The notes: generated by a model from the sequence alone, not told the origin. A DNA stretch of 64,000 bases from Ligula intestinalis (GCA_036362985.1 JAYGXS010000004.1:71357769-71421768); one strand, 5' to 3'; shown: positions 30,241 through 42,532, counted from the first letter of the stretch. Numbers and translations are program-made.

Positions 30241-30664
30241 GAAGGCTGGAACCGACTGGGTCATAAAACAGTTGGCATTCAGTGGAATTGGAGAAATAAA
30301 AATAGGCCGCGGTTGTCTCAGACGTGAGACGACAGGTTTAGAAACTATGAGCGTAAAGGAAGTCTGCCGCCAGAATACCCTGCCACTGAATATTCGGACA
30401 AACGTAAAAGGAGTGGAGCATTTCAAATACACCCAGAATAAACGGCAATTTAAGTAAAGACGAGGAAGAAAGAAACAGACCATTTGCCATCACAATACGG
30501 GGTGTCTATGTGAAACCTCGGCTTGTTGAAGCCAGGCACGAAACACTTAGGGTTCAGTAAATTGCAAGCGACTCCTGTTTTAACAAAAAGTGCTACCCAC
30601 TTGTCTAAAACTATTGCATCAAGAATGGAGACAGGAAAATTAAAGGCAGATGTGACAGCATGAA

Positions 30665-32373
30665 TTAGTTAAGACTCACTCGAAGTGTCAGCGATACGAG
30701 TCTGGTGGTCTCAAGGCGTATGCATGAATGATCGGTACGTCTGCGTCGCCACCGATCGGGTCTTCCGTTTCCGGATAACTGATGCGGAAAAACAGGGAGT
30801 GGTGGGAGAGAGGCGTTGGTATTTAGAATAAATGGTGAGGCTGACGCTGGGGTATTCGGGAGCATTAGTATTGACGCGGAACAAAGATGCTCCTCGAGGA
30901 CATCAAAAGCCGATTGAAATTCAGCCATCCAGCGAAGCGTTTTTCTGTCATTTTTTCGTAAGTTGATACAGCGGGCGTGCTATCCTCGAGAAACTGGCGA
31001 TCAAGCGCCTATAATACGATGCTAATCTGATAAGGCTGCGCCCCTAGGTTGCGGTGTAAGGCGTTGGCCATGAACGGATGGCGTCCATCCTTGCTGTACT
31101 TAAGTCAATACCGGTCGGATTAATCTCATATTCTAGATAGCTAACTTTCTCGCGTAGGAAATAGCACCTCCGAGGATAGAGGGTGAAATCAGCCTCTCTT
31201 AGCGCACAAAGGTTTACATCGTGTTCATTAATCGTTTTCACGAAAACAATCGCATCGTCTAGGTAGATTAAGCATTGTCGGGGGTGAAGGTGTGCGAGGA
31301 CGACTTCCTATGAATGGTGGAATGTCACAGCTGCGTTGCAGAGACCGAAAGGCATGGTCTCGAAAACACACAGCAATTGAGAAAGGATAAACACCGTTTT
31401 GAATATTTTATGGTTCTACCTCAGACTACCAGTAGCCCGATTTGACATCCAGCGTAGAAAACCACTGAGACCCGGCGAGGACGTCGAGTGTACAGTCGAT
31501 GCGGGGTAAGGGAAAGGAAGTACGTGTAGTGAATGCATTTACGTGGCAGTAATCAACACAAAAACGCACCTTCCCATCTTTCTTAGGGATTAGCGTTACT
31601 GGCGACGCCCACGGAGACCGTGACGGCCTGGTTGCTTCTGCGCCTAATATTGTGTCGATCTCGTCTTGCAGATGTGCTGGGATACAGCGTGATGACTGCC
31701 ACAGAGGTTTTGCCGTGCCTGTTTCAATGGCATGACGGATAGTCTTTAAATCCGAGCGAACGTTCGTCCCATGCGAAGGCATCGTGGAATTCGCGTAGTA
31801 TCGCTCTAAGAACTTTAGTTTCTACGTCACTTTAGGTGCCCTTCGACAATACGTTGTCAATCAGAGTCGGCGGAAGTTGGACAGCGACCTGGATAGTAGC
31901 GCAAATAGAGATTTCGTCGAAAGCAAAAGGCTTTGGTTGAGGATTTCTAGCCGTCCGTAGAAATTCTACTTTACTGTGTTGGACATCTACGTAACAGCCA
32001 TACTTGAATAAGATATCTGTTTCCAGTAGGATATCCCATGTAAGGTTTGGAACGACTATGTTTGTTCTGTCGTTAATAAGTGGAATGTAAGCGTGACAGG
32101 AGGTGAACCAAGTTGGCGTAACGGCGAGCCATCAGTAGTGCTTAACCGTCCTATGCTCCCGGGTGGTTCCAACCTACTACTTGCCGAAGGTAGAATTATA
32201 CGGGGATTGACGAGAGAAATTGCTGCGCCTGTGTAAATCAAAGTGGATACTAGCTTGTTATCAAGTGTTGCCTGTGCGTAGAAGGAAGCAAGCGGATAAA
32301 TAACAGTAGTACAAGAAGTAACTGAAAGCATACCCGATGTCTTTCCACCGGCACAGACGTGATTGTCCAACAC
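30665..32373 (-). pseudogene. Ty3/gypsy LTR retrotransposon pol, decayed
   Basis: In minus order: a protease region at 32373-32056 with LIYTGAAISLV, where the catalytic DTGA Asp is Tyr; RT at 31782-31426 with RSPWASPVTLIPKKDGKVRF, CVDYCHVNAFT and FSTLDVKSGYW; then MPFGLCNAA and YLDDAIVFVK (about 31275-31246); RT end and connection at 31241; RNase H start near 30928-30665. Stops and frame shifts separate the parts. I found no LTRs or integrase. Mobile-element debris, not a working gene. Confidence 0.8.
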
Positions 32374-32829
32374 AGGTTGACCAGCGGCTACAAGCGACGT
32401 TCATCTTCGGCGGTTGAAGCCGAAACGGTTAGAGGTTAATTTACGGTGGCTGTTAGTCTTATTAGTACCGGGATTGACATGGCGAACGAGTGTGGACGTT
32501 GGTGATGCTTCCTCTGGGACGTGAGCGTCCTGGATGTTTTATATCCCATAGGAAGCTCTTCATTCTGGCTATGGCTTCTTTGAGGTCTGCCGGTAGTTGC
32601 AGCCGGAGTGATTGCGTTAAGGAGCCTTTGGAGAGGCCGGTGGTACAGAAATGGGTGATTTTATTTTCCTTGTCCGTGGCCGAGAGGGATGGTCATGCAA
32701 TTAAGCGGTGCGAGATTATCTGCAGCCCAACGATCGGGCTTACCGATTCCCAACAGTATCACCAAATACGATGAGAAATAATCGTTCGCGGTTTGGTTGC
32801 AGTGTTTAAAATTATAGCTGCGCAACGTA

Positions 32830-33136
32830 CCGACTGAAAACCTCAGCGTTATGCTCCCGAATGCCCTGCCACCCTCACAGTTAGACAAAGTTTTAGACGC
32901 TCGGGTGGACCCCGAACTACCGTTTGTGGAACAGTGCGACAGGCTGTCGGCGACACTGACCGACAGTCATTTTGTAAAGAAATCAACGTCTTGTTTGTAC
33001 GACGGTTTCGCGTCCCTGAAACCCCACGTCACTTCGCGATTGAACTGGCACAGCTGACTAAAATTGAATGGCTTTATCTCTCCCCCGCGGGCAACAAGAT
33101 TACGGTCACGCATTTCTTTATTAAGGGCCTATCTTA
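32830..33136 (+). pseudogene. Possible gag fragment of another LTR element
   Basis: Two plus frames overlap. The first reads LPPSQLDKVLDARVDPELPF and the second FVRRFRVPETPRHFAIELAQ, ending FFIKGLS. The pattern resembles the capsid-like part of gypsy Gag (...QFxxGL near the end), but no zinc knuckle is seen and the strand is opposite to the pol debris beside it. Tentative. Confidence 0.3.
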
Positions 33137-34340
33137 AGGCGCCTTAACGCAAGCGGGCAAACACACAGTTCCAAATAAGAAGATCTCGTAGAAGGAGGTT
33201 GAATTGATCGAAAGTGAAAGGGTAACGAAGCAAAGGAGTTGCTCTCGTGCGGACAAAGTCGGAACACGAGCAATCAAAACGTTTACAACACGCACACACC
33301 ACGGTGTAGCGGGCCAGAGATGTCGAGGTTGGCACATACCTAAAGGATAAGAGACCTTAAGATGTTTCTGCAGCGGAAACTTGTAATTTAATTGATAAGC
33401 ATCACCCAAGCACACAAATAGCAAGGCCGGAGTAAAAGAGAACGTGAATATACGGAGAGGAATCTACTAGTAATAAAGAATACGTACAGAGTAAGAAAAT
33501 AATATGAGGATAGGGAACGGCATTACACAGATACAAGTTCCATCTTGATTGCATTGTGTTCTCTGATGTCTGATCAGTTACCAGTGGGGAATACATTGCT
33601 GTGGGCGACTGCAGGGGCAAGACGGGAGTGCTGACATTGTGTGTAAGACTGCGATACGACTGACGACGACGGCGGTGGGAAGGGGGAAGGGCTTTGAGGG
33701 GAAAGGGCACCAGTTTCTTCACTGACACTCGATCACCACATCGCCATCCTGGGTCCGTGCCAAAAGTGCCGACCTTGGTGTACTAAAACAATCATTCAGT
33801 CTCTTGGGTTGTTACAACGGTAATGCCCAACGTGACCGCTGTCCAATGAGGCGTTGCCTTCCGTGGCCTCATCTGGGATTGGTTCTTCGATTTCTTACAT
33901 TGTAGTGAGAAGCTGACGGCAAAGGACGGGGACGAGTATTCGAGACGAGCTACCGAGCGACCAATATGATAGTCAGTCCAAAAAGAGAAGTCAGTTATCG
34001 GAGGTGAGTGTCTTGAAAGTCCTAGGTACAAAAATAATCTTCAGGGATAACCTAGTACAAAGATAAGCTAAAGGGGAGTACTGTCTTTGGGAAGAACGCA
34101 GCTGAATCTTTGACCGGACGGGAAAAACCGCAACGACGTTGGGAGCGCGCTGGAAGTTGGGTCCCAGGTCCTCAGTCGGCCTCGTTATTTATCCCTGCCC
34201 GTCAAGGTCATCCAGGGAGCGGCCATTGTAATACAAGGTAAAACAAAGGAAGTGATCAATTATCTTAGTGACTATTATTTATTTATTATTATTAAATTAA
34301 ATATAAACATGATAATAATTATAGATTTCCATGATCCGTT
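33137..34340. other. Unassigned, possibly LTR-element flank
   Basis: No supported gene. I looked for a matching copy near 30.0-30.6 kb that would make it an LTR and found none. Confidence 0.4.
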
Positions 34341-34386
34341 CTATAAATACGGGGAAGATTCGCGCGCGCGCCCCTTAAGGGGCGCG
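34341..34386. promoter_or_regulatory. TATA box followed by a 20-bp perfect GC palindrome
   Basis: CTATAAATACGGGG near 34341 is a TATA-like box. 25 bp on, CGCGCCCCTTAAGGGGCGCG (34367-34386) is a perfect palindrome in the zone where transcription would start. It could be a Pol II core promoter of an element or of the candidate gene about 0.5-1.2 kb downstream. Function is inferred. Confidence 0.35.
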
Positions 34387-34882
34387 TTTCCAGAACATTC
34401 GGTGCGTCACTCACGTGCTTCTATCCCACGTGCCTCTACAACATCAGTTTAGATCCGAATTGAGAGGACACCTAGAATAAGAAAGAAGGTAGTAGTGGAT
34501 TCCCATCACAACTATTGCGCTCCCAGTTGCCACAGCAAGAAGTCATACGCGCCGGCAACGATTCTGTCCACGTTCCGCACAACCCTCGTAATCGTGCAAA
34601 GCCTTTAATCCCTAATAGCAATTTGTAGACCTGTAGACCTGATAGCTTATACACACACAATATCTCAAATATAATTGGCTAAAATATCAGAGAAATTATT
34701 GGTCAGAACGCCTAAATCCGAATGCGTGCAATTTGATTGGCCCTGTGAACTGCTGTGTCTGGCGGCGAGTTTGGACGGCATTCTGTCGTGTTGCACGTGA
34801 GCCGCTGGACGCGTAAGTGGGCTGTGATTGTGGTGGCTTTATTTGTTGCTAAAATTTTAACATTCTGAATTTTTTTAATAGT

Positions 34883-35257
34883 ATGTGGAAGCCTAAATCA
34901 AGGACTACCCTTTGGAGAGAAGCTAAACGTGATTATCATGCGTTGCTTCGTAAAGTTGAGGAGGCAGACAGGAAATCTTGGCCGACGACGTCGGATTTTG
35001 ATGAAGATTCCTCGTTTAGTGAATCTTCCAGCTGTTCTTCATGCGGAACGTCAGATTACGGAACAGACTTCATGGAGGAGTCGAACTGTCTGCATTTTCC
35101 AATGTTTGAGGTTCCAATCGAAGGACCAAGTATACAACAGGCCATTGAGGAGCCAACTCTTCGAGATGGACTGAAGATGTGGGCAGCAAAATGTGACCCA
35201 CCAACAAGCCATCTCACGGAACTGCTTAGTCCGCAAGTACACGTCGTTCCCCGTTGA
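34883..35257 (+). CDS. Unrecognised ORF, possible transposon-derived gene
   Basis: 124 codons. The N-terminal half is basic (RTTLWREAKRDYHALLRKVE), the middle is acidic and Ser-rich (DEDSSFSESSSCSSCGTSDY), and then comes LRDGLKMWAAKCDPPTSHLT. The last part resembles a short Trp-containing helix-turn segment in a repeated, unnamed animal protein family that I recall only loosely. A different frame directly after the stop continues with KYTSFPVDDHF, so a frame shift is possible. It could be an exon, a pseudogene or transposon debris. Confidence 0.35.
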   Translation: MWKPKSRTTLWREAKRDYHALLRKVEEADRKSWPTTSDFDEDSSFSESSSCSSCGTSDYGTDFMEESNCLHFPMFEVPIEGPSIQQAIEEPTLRDGLKMWAAKCDPPTSHLTELLSPQVHVVPR

Positions 35258-35526
35258 CGATCACTTTGTCCTCATCGAGATTAATGACCGTTGGGACGTC
35301 AAGAGCCAAATTAAGTTAAATGTTGGCTAGCAGGTAAGTTTCCCTGTTAAACATACTTTGCTCTTTCCTCGTATGCTGTGCTTGCCTTTGTACTACATGC
35401 CATTTCACAAATAAAACCTTTACCATAGCTTCCAGTTTCATTGGAAGCGACTTTTGCCTAGCCTGGTTCCTGCTTTAACAGCAACCAGTCGTTTAATAGG
35501 CGCTTAATGCGACCTTTTCATTTTAG

Positions 35527-35755
35527 ACTTGTCATGTCTGACGGCAACAGCTCACGACGCCAATCTGGTCGCGATAAACGTACACCCACAAAATTACACG
35601 ATTATCTCCACGGAAAGGTCCGCATTTCGTCATCGTCCTCATCTGTAAGAAGTTCATTTGCCTACATGGTGTGTTTCAGGAATCTGATAGTAGTTCCTCT
35701 GCTAGCGGAGTTACAATGCCATCGTGTCGGTCACCGACGCCTTCGGCCGTAACTG
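35527..35755 (+). CDS. Candidate exons of an unrecognised gene with a 35-nt intron
   Basis: A good acceptor (TTTTCATTTTAG, ending 35526) precedes an ATG at 35534. The frame runs 37 codons (MSDGNSSRRQSGRDKRTPTK onwards, ending in Ser codons) to 35644. GTAAGA...TTTCAG (35645-35679) would be a 35-nt intron, and the frame continues with ESDSSSSASGVTMPS and ends ACTG then GTAAGC at 35756. A strong donor (GCTAGCAG, GTAAGT) at about 35333 could supply a noncoding first exon. Flatworm genes often have very short 5' introns. No later exon was found. Confidence 0.4.
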
Positions 35756-35756
35756 G

Positions 35757-37105
35757 TAAGCATGTGCGCTACAACGACTACGCTTTGTAGGCAGCCAGAT
35801 AACTAAACGCTATTAATAGCCACCGCATGAGTACCTACGCTAAAACACCAATGAATGTGAAAATGAGCAAACTAACAAAATAAAAAGAAAGGGGCGCGAA
35901 TTCAATAGAAAGATCGTAAATAAAAAAGGATGGAATACAACAAATGAAAAAAGTCGTAAATTAAATCAGTCCACCAGTAGCATTTTCGTTAAACTTCTAT
36001 CGAATCTCTATTCACAGAGATTCTCATATCTAGTTTATATCTATTTTGGACCCCTGCATAGATATCTACTGGATATCTATCTATAGAGATACATATCGAT
36101 CGGCGACAATGACGCATTTCGCTTGGCACTAAATCCTTCTTCTTAACAAACAACCCATTTATTACGTTTAATCCCCGTCGATTTGTCGTAAATTTAACTC
36201 AGAAGACATTTATTATAATAAAACTTTACGAAAAATCGTAAAATTCGAAAAAATGTATGCATTTATACATGGACGTTTTTTTCATGCCATTTTAAACAAC
36301 TATAATGGTGCTTCCTGTCAGGCACATGCAAATGGCCCAACCATGACATTTACAAGTCATCAGTACGTTCGAAAGTTGTAATTCGACTTACCAGTCGGCG
36401 TATTTTTATTTCATTGCCTTGCCCGTCGCTGTGCGTTGGCACCAAGCAGCACTTTTAAGCGCCATTTGCTGGCGTCCACTAATTTGGTAACTTTCCATCG
36501 ACTGTCAGTGTTCTAGCTTTCAAAAAGCTCTATTTATCAATAATTAATTTAATATAAGCGAGTTGCCCATTAAAACCTGATAGAATTTTAAGTGTATAGA
36601 CCGAATTATGATATTCTACCTTCCACTGTCGGCTGTTGACGAATTAGCTCCTCGGGCTGCCGCTTGCGTGTGAGCCTCCTGCCGACCACGACTTCCAGTC
36701 GATTAAGGCAGTTTGTTTGGATACTTGAAACTACACCAGACCTCTCCATTGTAGTCTGCTAGATGGCAGATGCTAACTGTCGTCTTCCTCTCCATTCCTC
36801 TTTTTAGAATTGGCGACCATGTGACACGTTTTGGTGTACGCCGTCCCTGACGTTCCCGCTCCGTTCGTTGTTGCGTTGGTCACCTGCTGAGTTTAATTAA
36901 CGTTTATAACCAATTTCAAGTAACATTGCATTCACCTTCCGTTTACCCAACTTGTAAACCTTCCCGAAGACCGCGACCTTTTTATTGCTTTCTTTCAGGT
37001 TTCATATTAATGCACTGTATTCTCATATTTCTCTAGCACTTTAGCATGCCACTTTGTTATGAATTTATCAAAATAATAATGTTTTTATTGTGCCAGTTTA
37101 CAGGC
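35757..37105. other. AT-rich intergenic stretch
   Basis: No gene seen. Around 36046-36100 there are overlapping small inverted words (ATAGATATCTACTGGATATC). The candidate gene's intron may run into this region. Confidence 0.5.
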
Positions 37106-37290
37106 AATTGTAAAGAGTTGGTAATGCACCTCTTGGGCGCCTTCCAACACCTCGAAGACCGGAAAAAACCTAAAACAAACTCCTTATGTTGCAGCCAGTA
37201 TTGGTTTTGTTTCAGGTTTTTTGTTTCGTCAATACTGGGCGAGATTAGGAGTTTGTTTCAAGTGAAAAAAACCTGCCTTCAAAGGTATGA
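37106..37290 (-). other. LINE-A 3' UTR hairpin and 3' end
   Basis: 37160-37285 is an inverted repeat whose arms share AAACAAACTCCTTAT and CCAGTATTG. The same unit and the following GGCGCCnAAGAnGTGCnTTA end occur in the opposed copy at 48490-48671. A conserved hairpin just before the 3' end is what LINE reverse transcriptases of the stringent type recognise; that role is inferred. Confidence 0.65.
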
Positions 37291-37651
37291 TACAAACGGA
37301 ATAAATGTACAGTTGTAAGCTGAGTTGACTCATCAGCAGGAGAACTGTTTCATATCGTTTAAAAACATTAGTTCCAGACGGAGAGGGTTGGCACAAGAAC
37401 ACAGTGTTCTCAGTCTTCCTTCAATGGTTGTCGGCAAAAGTTGCGCGCTATCGGCTGAAGGGTTAGCAGACTGCGGGCTGCTGCTTCAGCAGCATTATCT
37501 TCAGCATGAAGCCTGGCGGGGTTCAAAGTCCATGAACGCCATCAGAGTGAAAAAGAGATTCCACCGAGTCAGCACCCAAAATTCGTGAAAGTTGCCCTGA
37601 ATGTAGAAAACTAGTTATAGCTCTCTTAAATATAGGGTAGTTTTGCTGGGT

Positions 37652-38913
37652 TTAAATACTTTTGGGCAGCTTATTCCAGATTGATATGGCATTTACTGAA
37701 AAGAATTGCCGGTACTTAACTGTACGTGCCATAGGAAGAAATAAAAATACGGCTCGATGACTGGCGCGTCGAGAGTGCTCAAGCTGCCTTATTGTACTAA
37801 GGGGATTAAAGGTTTGACCATTCAAAAGTTTAAACAGTAAAAATAGACCCTTCTGCAATCGACAAAGCCATAGGGGATCCAGCTTTATAAGTTCGCACCT
37901 TAGTTGGTAGGTTAAGTTATGGTATTCTGTAGTGAAATCGCTTCTAGTGAAGAAGAGCTGCACCGATTATATTTTCTTCCGTTTACTAGTGCGCAGAAGA
38001 CTGAATAGGGGCGAGCAGTATTCAAGACTAGGTCTCACATACATATTATAAAGGCTAGTTCTAACCTTGATAGTCTTAAAATTTCTCAGGATAAATCCGG
38101 TGGTTCGGCGTGCTTTCGAGACTATCAGGGCACAGTGCTCTGACAAATTAAGACCATTAGCGTAGGATATTTCCAAATCCTTGATAACTCCTGGGACATT
38201 TAATTCGTGGCCGTCAATGCTTAATTCCGGTTGATGATCGTCGCCAACAACCATAACGGAACATTTGTGCCATGAAAGGGTGAGGCGCCATGTGCAACAT
38301 CACTGGGCGAAGGCCTGAAGATCCTGTTTTATCAGCTCGAGCACGATGTTGCGATCTGCCGGTTTATATCGATAAACGATTTTTAAATCATCAGCGTACA
38401 TGAAGGGTCTGCCATACTGAAACAATCTGAAACGTCGTTCACAAACAGGCAAAATAGGAGCGGACCCAGTACACTACCCTGTATAACTCCACTCCTCACA
38501 TGCAGTGGGTTGGAGATAACATTGCAAATTTTTACTCCTTGTGTGCGAGCATCCAAATAGGAAGATATGAAGTTCAGAGGCTTGCTACCTTTTCCGTAGG
38601 AGGCATTTTTCAGAAGGAGGAGGTTATGATCGACCCGATCAAAGGCCTTAGTAAAATCAAAATAGACGCTATAAGTGGCAAAACCGCTGTCTCTAGCTTG
38701 CAGCACGTAATCAAAGAAAGAGAGCTGACAGGTAACACAATATCGTTTCTCAAGAAAACCATGTTAAGCTGTATTAAGCAGGTTGTTCTCCGTTAAGTGA
38801 CGCATCATCTTTTCTTTGAGTAAGGTCTCCAAGACCTTCGAGGCTGCGGGAAGTGTATTTATTGGCCTAAATTTGTCGAATGATGACGATCGGCCATGCT
38901 TGCGAATAGGCAT
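37652..38913 (-). pseudogene. LINE-A reverse transcriptase, C-terminal two thirds
   Basis: Three minus frames: MPIRKHGRSS and FDKFRPINTLPAASKVLE; then YSVYFDFTKAFDRVDHNLLL and VIQGSVLGPLLFCLFVNDVS; then YADDLKIVYRYKPADRN (YADD at 38398-38387); then WLCRLQKGLFLLFKLLNGQT and ISIWNKLPKSI, the CR1-type C-terminus. Frame shifts near 38400 and 37970 break it. Confidence 0.85.
38909..38913. repeat. BEL target-site duplication, left
   Basis: GGCAT here equals GGCAT at 44959-44963, directly outside the two LTRs. A duplication of 4-6 bp is normal for BEL/Pao. Confidence 0.88.
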
Positions 38914-39386
38914 TGTAGAATTGGGATTCTATAATAAACCAGATGCGTAAGGCCGGCCTGGTTTTTACTTGTTAACTTGAGTATACGCGTGGTGCTTTAA
39001 GCGATAACGGTATCGGTAAGTCGAGTACGGTTCCATAATTAGAGATTAGGAAAAACATGAATAGTTCTCTTACACAAAAAGTTTCCAAGTCCGAGACAGC
39101 GAGATAATATCAATCTTCGAGGGACCAGTATAGGGCATTTAAACGTATAAAAGGGGTTTAACAGAAAGAAAAAGGGAGCGCAACTACCAAAATAGGAAAC
39201 AATCAAGTATAAGATAAACAGTTTGGTGTTAACTAATATAAAATGTCAAGAAATTACGATTACCGATAATGCCAAGGGGTATAACGACAAGCTAATGTGT
39301 ATAGTGTTAAAGAAAAGGAAAGATTGTTATGTTACTGTTGAATGGAGAATAGCGGGACAAAACGAATACCTACGGAAGGAGGTACA
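38914..39386 (-). repeat. BEL 3' LTR
   Basis: 473 bp. Plus-strand left end TGTAGAATTGGG, right end GGAGGTACA. Aligns end to end with 44486-44958. Confidence 0.92.
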
Positions 39387-39425
39387 CTCCCGTAGGGTTT
39401 TCTGGTATCCCTTGTGAGAGAGAAG

Positions 39426-40858
39426 TCATTCACCGCGTGGTTCGTGGTTTTCCAGCGGGCACAGACTGCGCACGTCCCTCATCAGTGATTCGAGTTGTGT
39501 TCTCAACGCGAAATCTCTCACTTTACCGTCGTAGGATCGGAGTATCTTTTCAACGACGGCCTTCTTCCAAAGTCCGCGTGGTGCCACTTTGTCGACGATG
39601 AGGACTAAAGCACCGATTGCAAGTTGCGGGGCCTCATTGGTCCACCTTTGTTTGACCTGCAAGGAGGGTAGATAAGCGGTGATCCATTTTTTTCCAGAAC
39701 AAATCAGAAAGGTGTTGAGCCTGGCGCCATCTTTAGTTAAGTCTACAAGGACCACTTTCTTCAATCGATGATGAAAGGTTCCTTGTGTTCAGCAAAAAGT
39801 GTTGCGGGGTCAGCACAGCATACTCGTTTGGATCCGCGCTGTTCTTTACCAAAGGCCTGTCGTTCATAATTTTTTCAGTCTCCGTTATGGTCGTTGTGAA
39901 GACCTCCTCAGTGACCACCTGTAAACCAAGAATGGAACGCATTATTCGCCTAATGGATCGTTTCAGTCGTTCCCACACTCTACCCCGGTGACTAGCTGTT
40001 GGTGGATTGAAAATCCAGTCGCACCCCTTCGCTACAATGGAGCTACCTATGCTGTCTTGGTTCCATTCCTGCAGCAGCAGCTTTAGTTTTCTCTCCGCCC
40101 CTTTAAAGTTGAGTCCGTTATCACTGTAGAGCTTTCGTGGGCACTCTCTTCGAGTGACGAACCTGCCGAATGCACATAGAAAAGAGTCGGTCTCCAGGTT
40201 CGAGAACCGCACGGATGCTGAGGCATGTGAAAAGGCAGCAATACCTCTTTTCCGACCGTCTGGCAACCTTTACTTGAAATGGTCCGAAGTATTCGACCCC
40301 GGTAAACGTAAACGGTGGGTTATACGGTTCTAGGCGGTCGGCTGGCAAGGGTGCCATAACCTGTCGATACGGTGGAGCATGCCAGCGCTGACACACAAAA
40401 CAGACACCAACGAATCATTTGATAAGGGCCTGACCGCGGAGTATCCAGTATTTTTCTCGAAAAATAGCACTCGTGTGCGATATACCGATGTGACCATTCG
40501 TTTGGCGAACGTTTTGCACGGTAAGTCTGCTCACGAAGTGATGTTGAGGAAGGATAACCGGGTGCTTCGTCTCGTAAGGCAGTAGAGCATATTGAAGCCA
40601 TCCTCCTACTCTAATCAGGCCGTTCGAGATGAAAGGGGAAAGGTTTTTTAGGGGACTATTGGTCGCTTTTAGTTGTTTGTGATTGGTATCTCGCAAACGA
40701 TTGTGCACCCACTTTATGTCAGTTCCAAAGCATTGCCTTTGCACCAACTTCAATATGTCGTATTCTGCACCTTCCAGGTCTTCGACGGTGAGAGTTTTAG
40801 AAATAGGCTTTGGTTGTGGTAAGGCCTTACCCTTTATGAAAGCTTTAAATATTTGCAA
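39426..40858 (-). pseudogene. BEL integrase
   Basis: HPVILPQHHFVSRL with following histidine and cysteine positions is the H2C2 zinc region. [20 protein letters not shown], near 40300, should carry the first Asp of the DDE triad (normally DYFGP or D.AGP). [18 protein letters not shown] holds the second Asp, and FNPPTASHRGRVWERLKRS matches the last catalytic region, with the usual GG.WER. Several frame shifts separate the pieces. The end (ALVLIVDKVAPRGLWKKAVV) is the usual BEL C-terminus. Confidence 0.87.
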
Positions 40859-40879
40859 CCACGCAACGTGTCTTAGCAG

Positions 40880-42532
40880 TTAAGTCCAACTAGTATAGCC
40901 CGAAAAGTGTGTTAGAAAATGGTCCTCCATGTGGACCGTTTTCACTACTGCCTTTGGTACTTCTGAATCTACAGGGGGTCGTTGTTCGGGTTCTCGAGGC
41001 CATTCGTCCAACTTCTTGCCAAAAAAGGTGGGACCCGTAAGCCACACACTCTTTTTTAGCCTGTCGCCAGCTATTTCTCTTGAGGCTATATCTGCCGGGT
41101 TGCTCTCAGAATTTACGTATTGCCAGTCTGATGCGTCTGAGAAACTCAATATAGTAGGGATTCTGTTTGCTACAAATGTATCGAAGCGTGACGTCGTATT
41201 TCGTATTAAGTGTAAAACAACCATCGAATCCGTCCACAAGAACTTGCACTTAATTTGAAGTGTTAGTTCTGTTTCGGCTTGTTTGACCAGTTTGACGATG
41301 AGAACCGCAGCAGTAAGCTCCAACCTCGGTATGGTTTGGACGCGGGACTTGCCCCAAACAAACGTCGTAAATGAAGCACCGCCCTTCGTCATTGCAAGAA
41401 GATAGACCACCGCTCCATACTCATCTTTTGACGCGTTGGAGAAACCATGTAGTTGATACTGCTCAACGGCGCCTATACCCAGCGGTACCAAGCAGTGGCA
41501 TATGCGAATGTCACTAAGAGTCTGGAATTGTTTCGTCCAACTAAGCCACTGTTTCTTAAGGTCGTTGCCGATCTCGTCGTCCCATCCAAGGTTGGCTCGG
41601 CACAATTGCTGCAGTAGCATTTTGGCCGGCAACAGAACGGGGGCAACAAATCCAAATGGGTCGTAGAGAGCTGAGATATAAGAGAGCATAGCCCTTCTGG
41701 TGGCTGTAATTTCGGGCAACTTGACCGTGAAGCTGAAAGTGTCTGAAACCTTACTCCATTCAATACCTAGTGTTCTGTGAGTATCGGCTGGTTTAAGATC
41801 GAGACACATGCCGTTGTCTACTCGTTCCTCCTCAGGGGTGGCTAGGAGAGCCTCTGTTGAATTGCTTTGCCATTTATTTAGGCGGAAGCCGTGGGTAAGC
41901 AAAGCGCTTCGTAGGCTAGAAATTACATCCGTGAGAGCTTGAGCAGAATCGCGGCTGATTAGGCACTCGTCAACGTAGAAGCAACGGTGCAAGTTATCGA
42001 TATCAGAAGCCTTTGACAAGTTTTTCGCCTGCTTTATTGATTGGTTTAATGCATAAATAGCGGCACATGGGGAGGAGATGGCTCCAAACGGATGTACCGT
42101 CATTTGATAAACCTAAGAGTTACGTGTCACGTCGCCGCCCGTCCACCAGAGAAAACTCAAACATGAGCGTTGGCATTTTGGTACTCGGATTTGGTGGAAC
42201 ATTGCTTATATGTCAGCCACCGCTACAAACGGAAACTCGCGGAATCGGGTCAAGACCCCACATAACCCGTTAGCAAGGTCAGGTCCCTGCAGTAGTTGGC
42301 GATTTAGGGACGTACCCCTGTACTGACTGGCACAGTCAAACACTACTCTCAGTTTATCTGGTTTCATTGGATTAACTACCGAGTGATTTGGTAGGTACCA
42401 AAGTCTTCCAGGTACGGAGATGGATGTCGGTACAACAAGTTCTGCGTGGCCGTTCTTAATGTACTCTGAAATTGCTTGTACGTACCTATCTTTATATTCA
42501 GGATTTTTGTGAAGCGGTTCATCAATGCACAC
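40880..42532 (-). pseudogene. BEL reverse transcriptase and RNase H
   Basis: 42532-42206 holds GRLWYLPNHSVVNPMKPDKL, RVVFDCASQYRGTSLNRQLL and GPDLANGL, the BEL RT start. After a frame shift (42205-42104) come HPFGAISSPCAAIYALN and CFYVDECLISRDSA: the usual YVDD is YVDE, changing the second catalytic Asp. RNase H follows (LHGFSNASKDEYGAVVYL, IPRLELTAA, FLWTDSMVVLHLI, NPADIASRE). Its first catalytic Asp (usually FSDAS) is Asn here. Confidence 0.88.
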
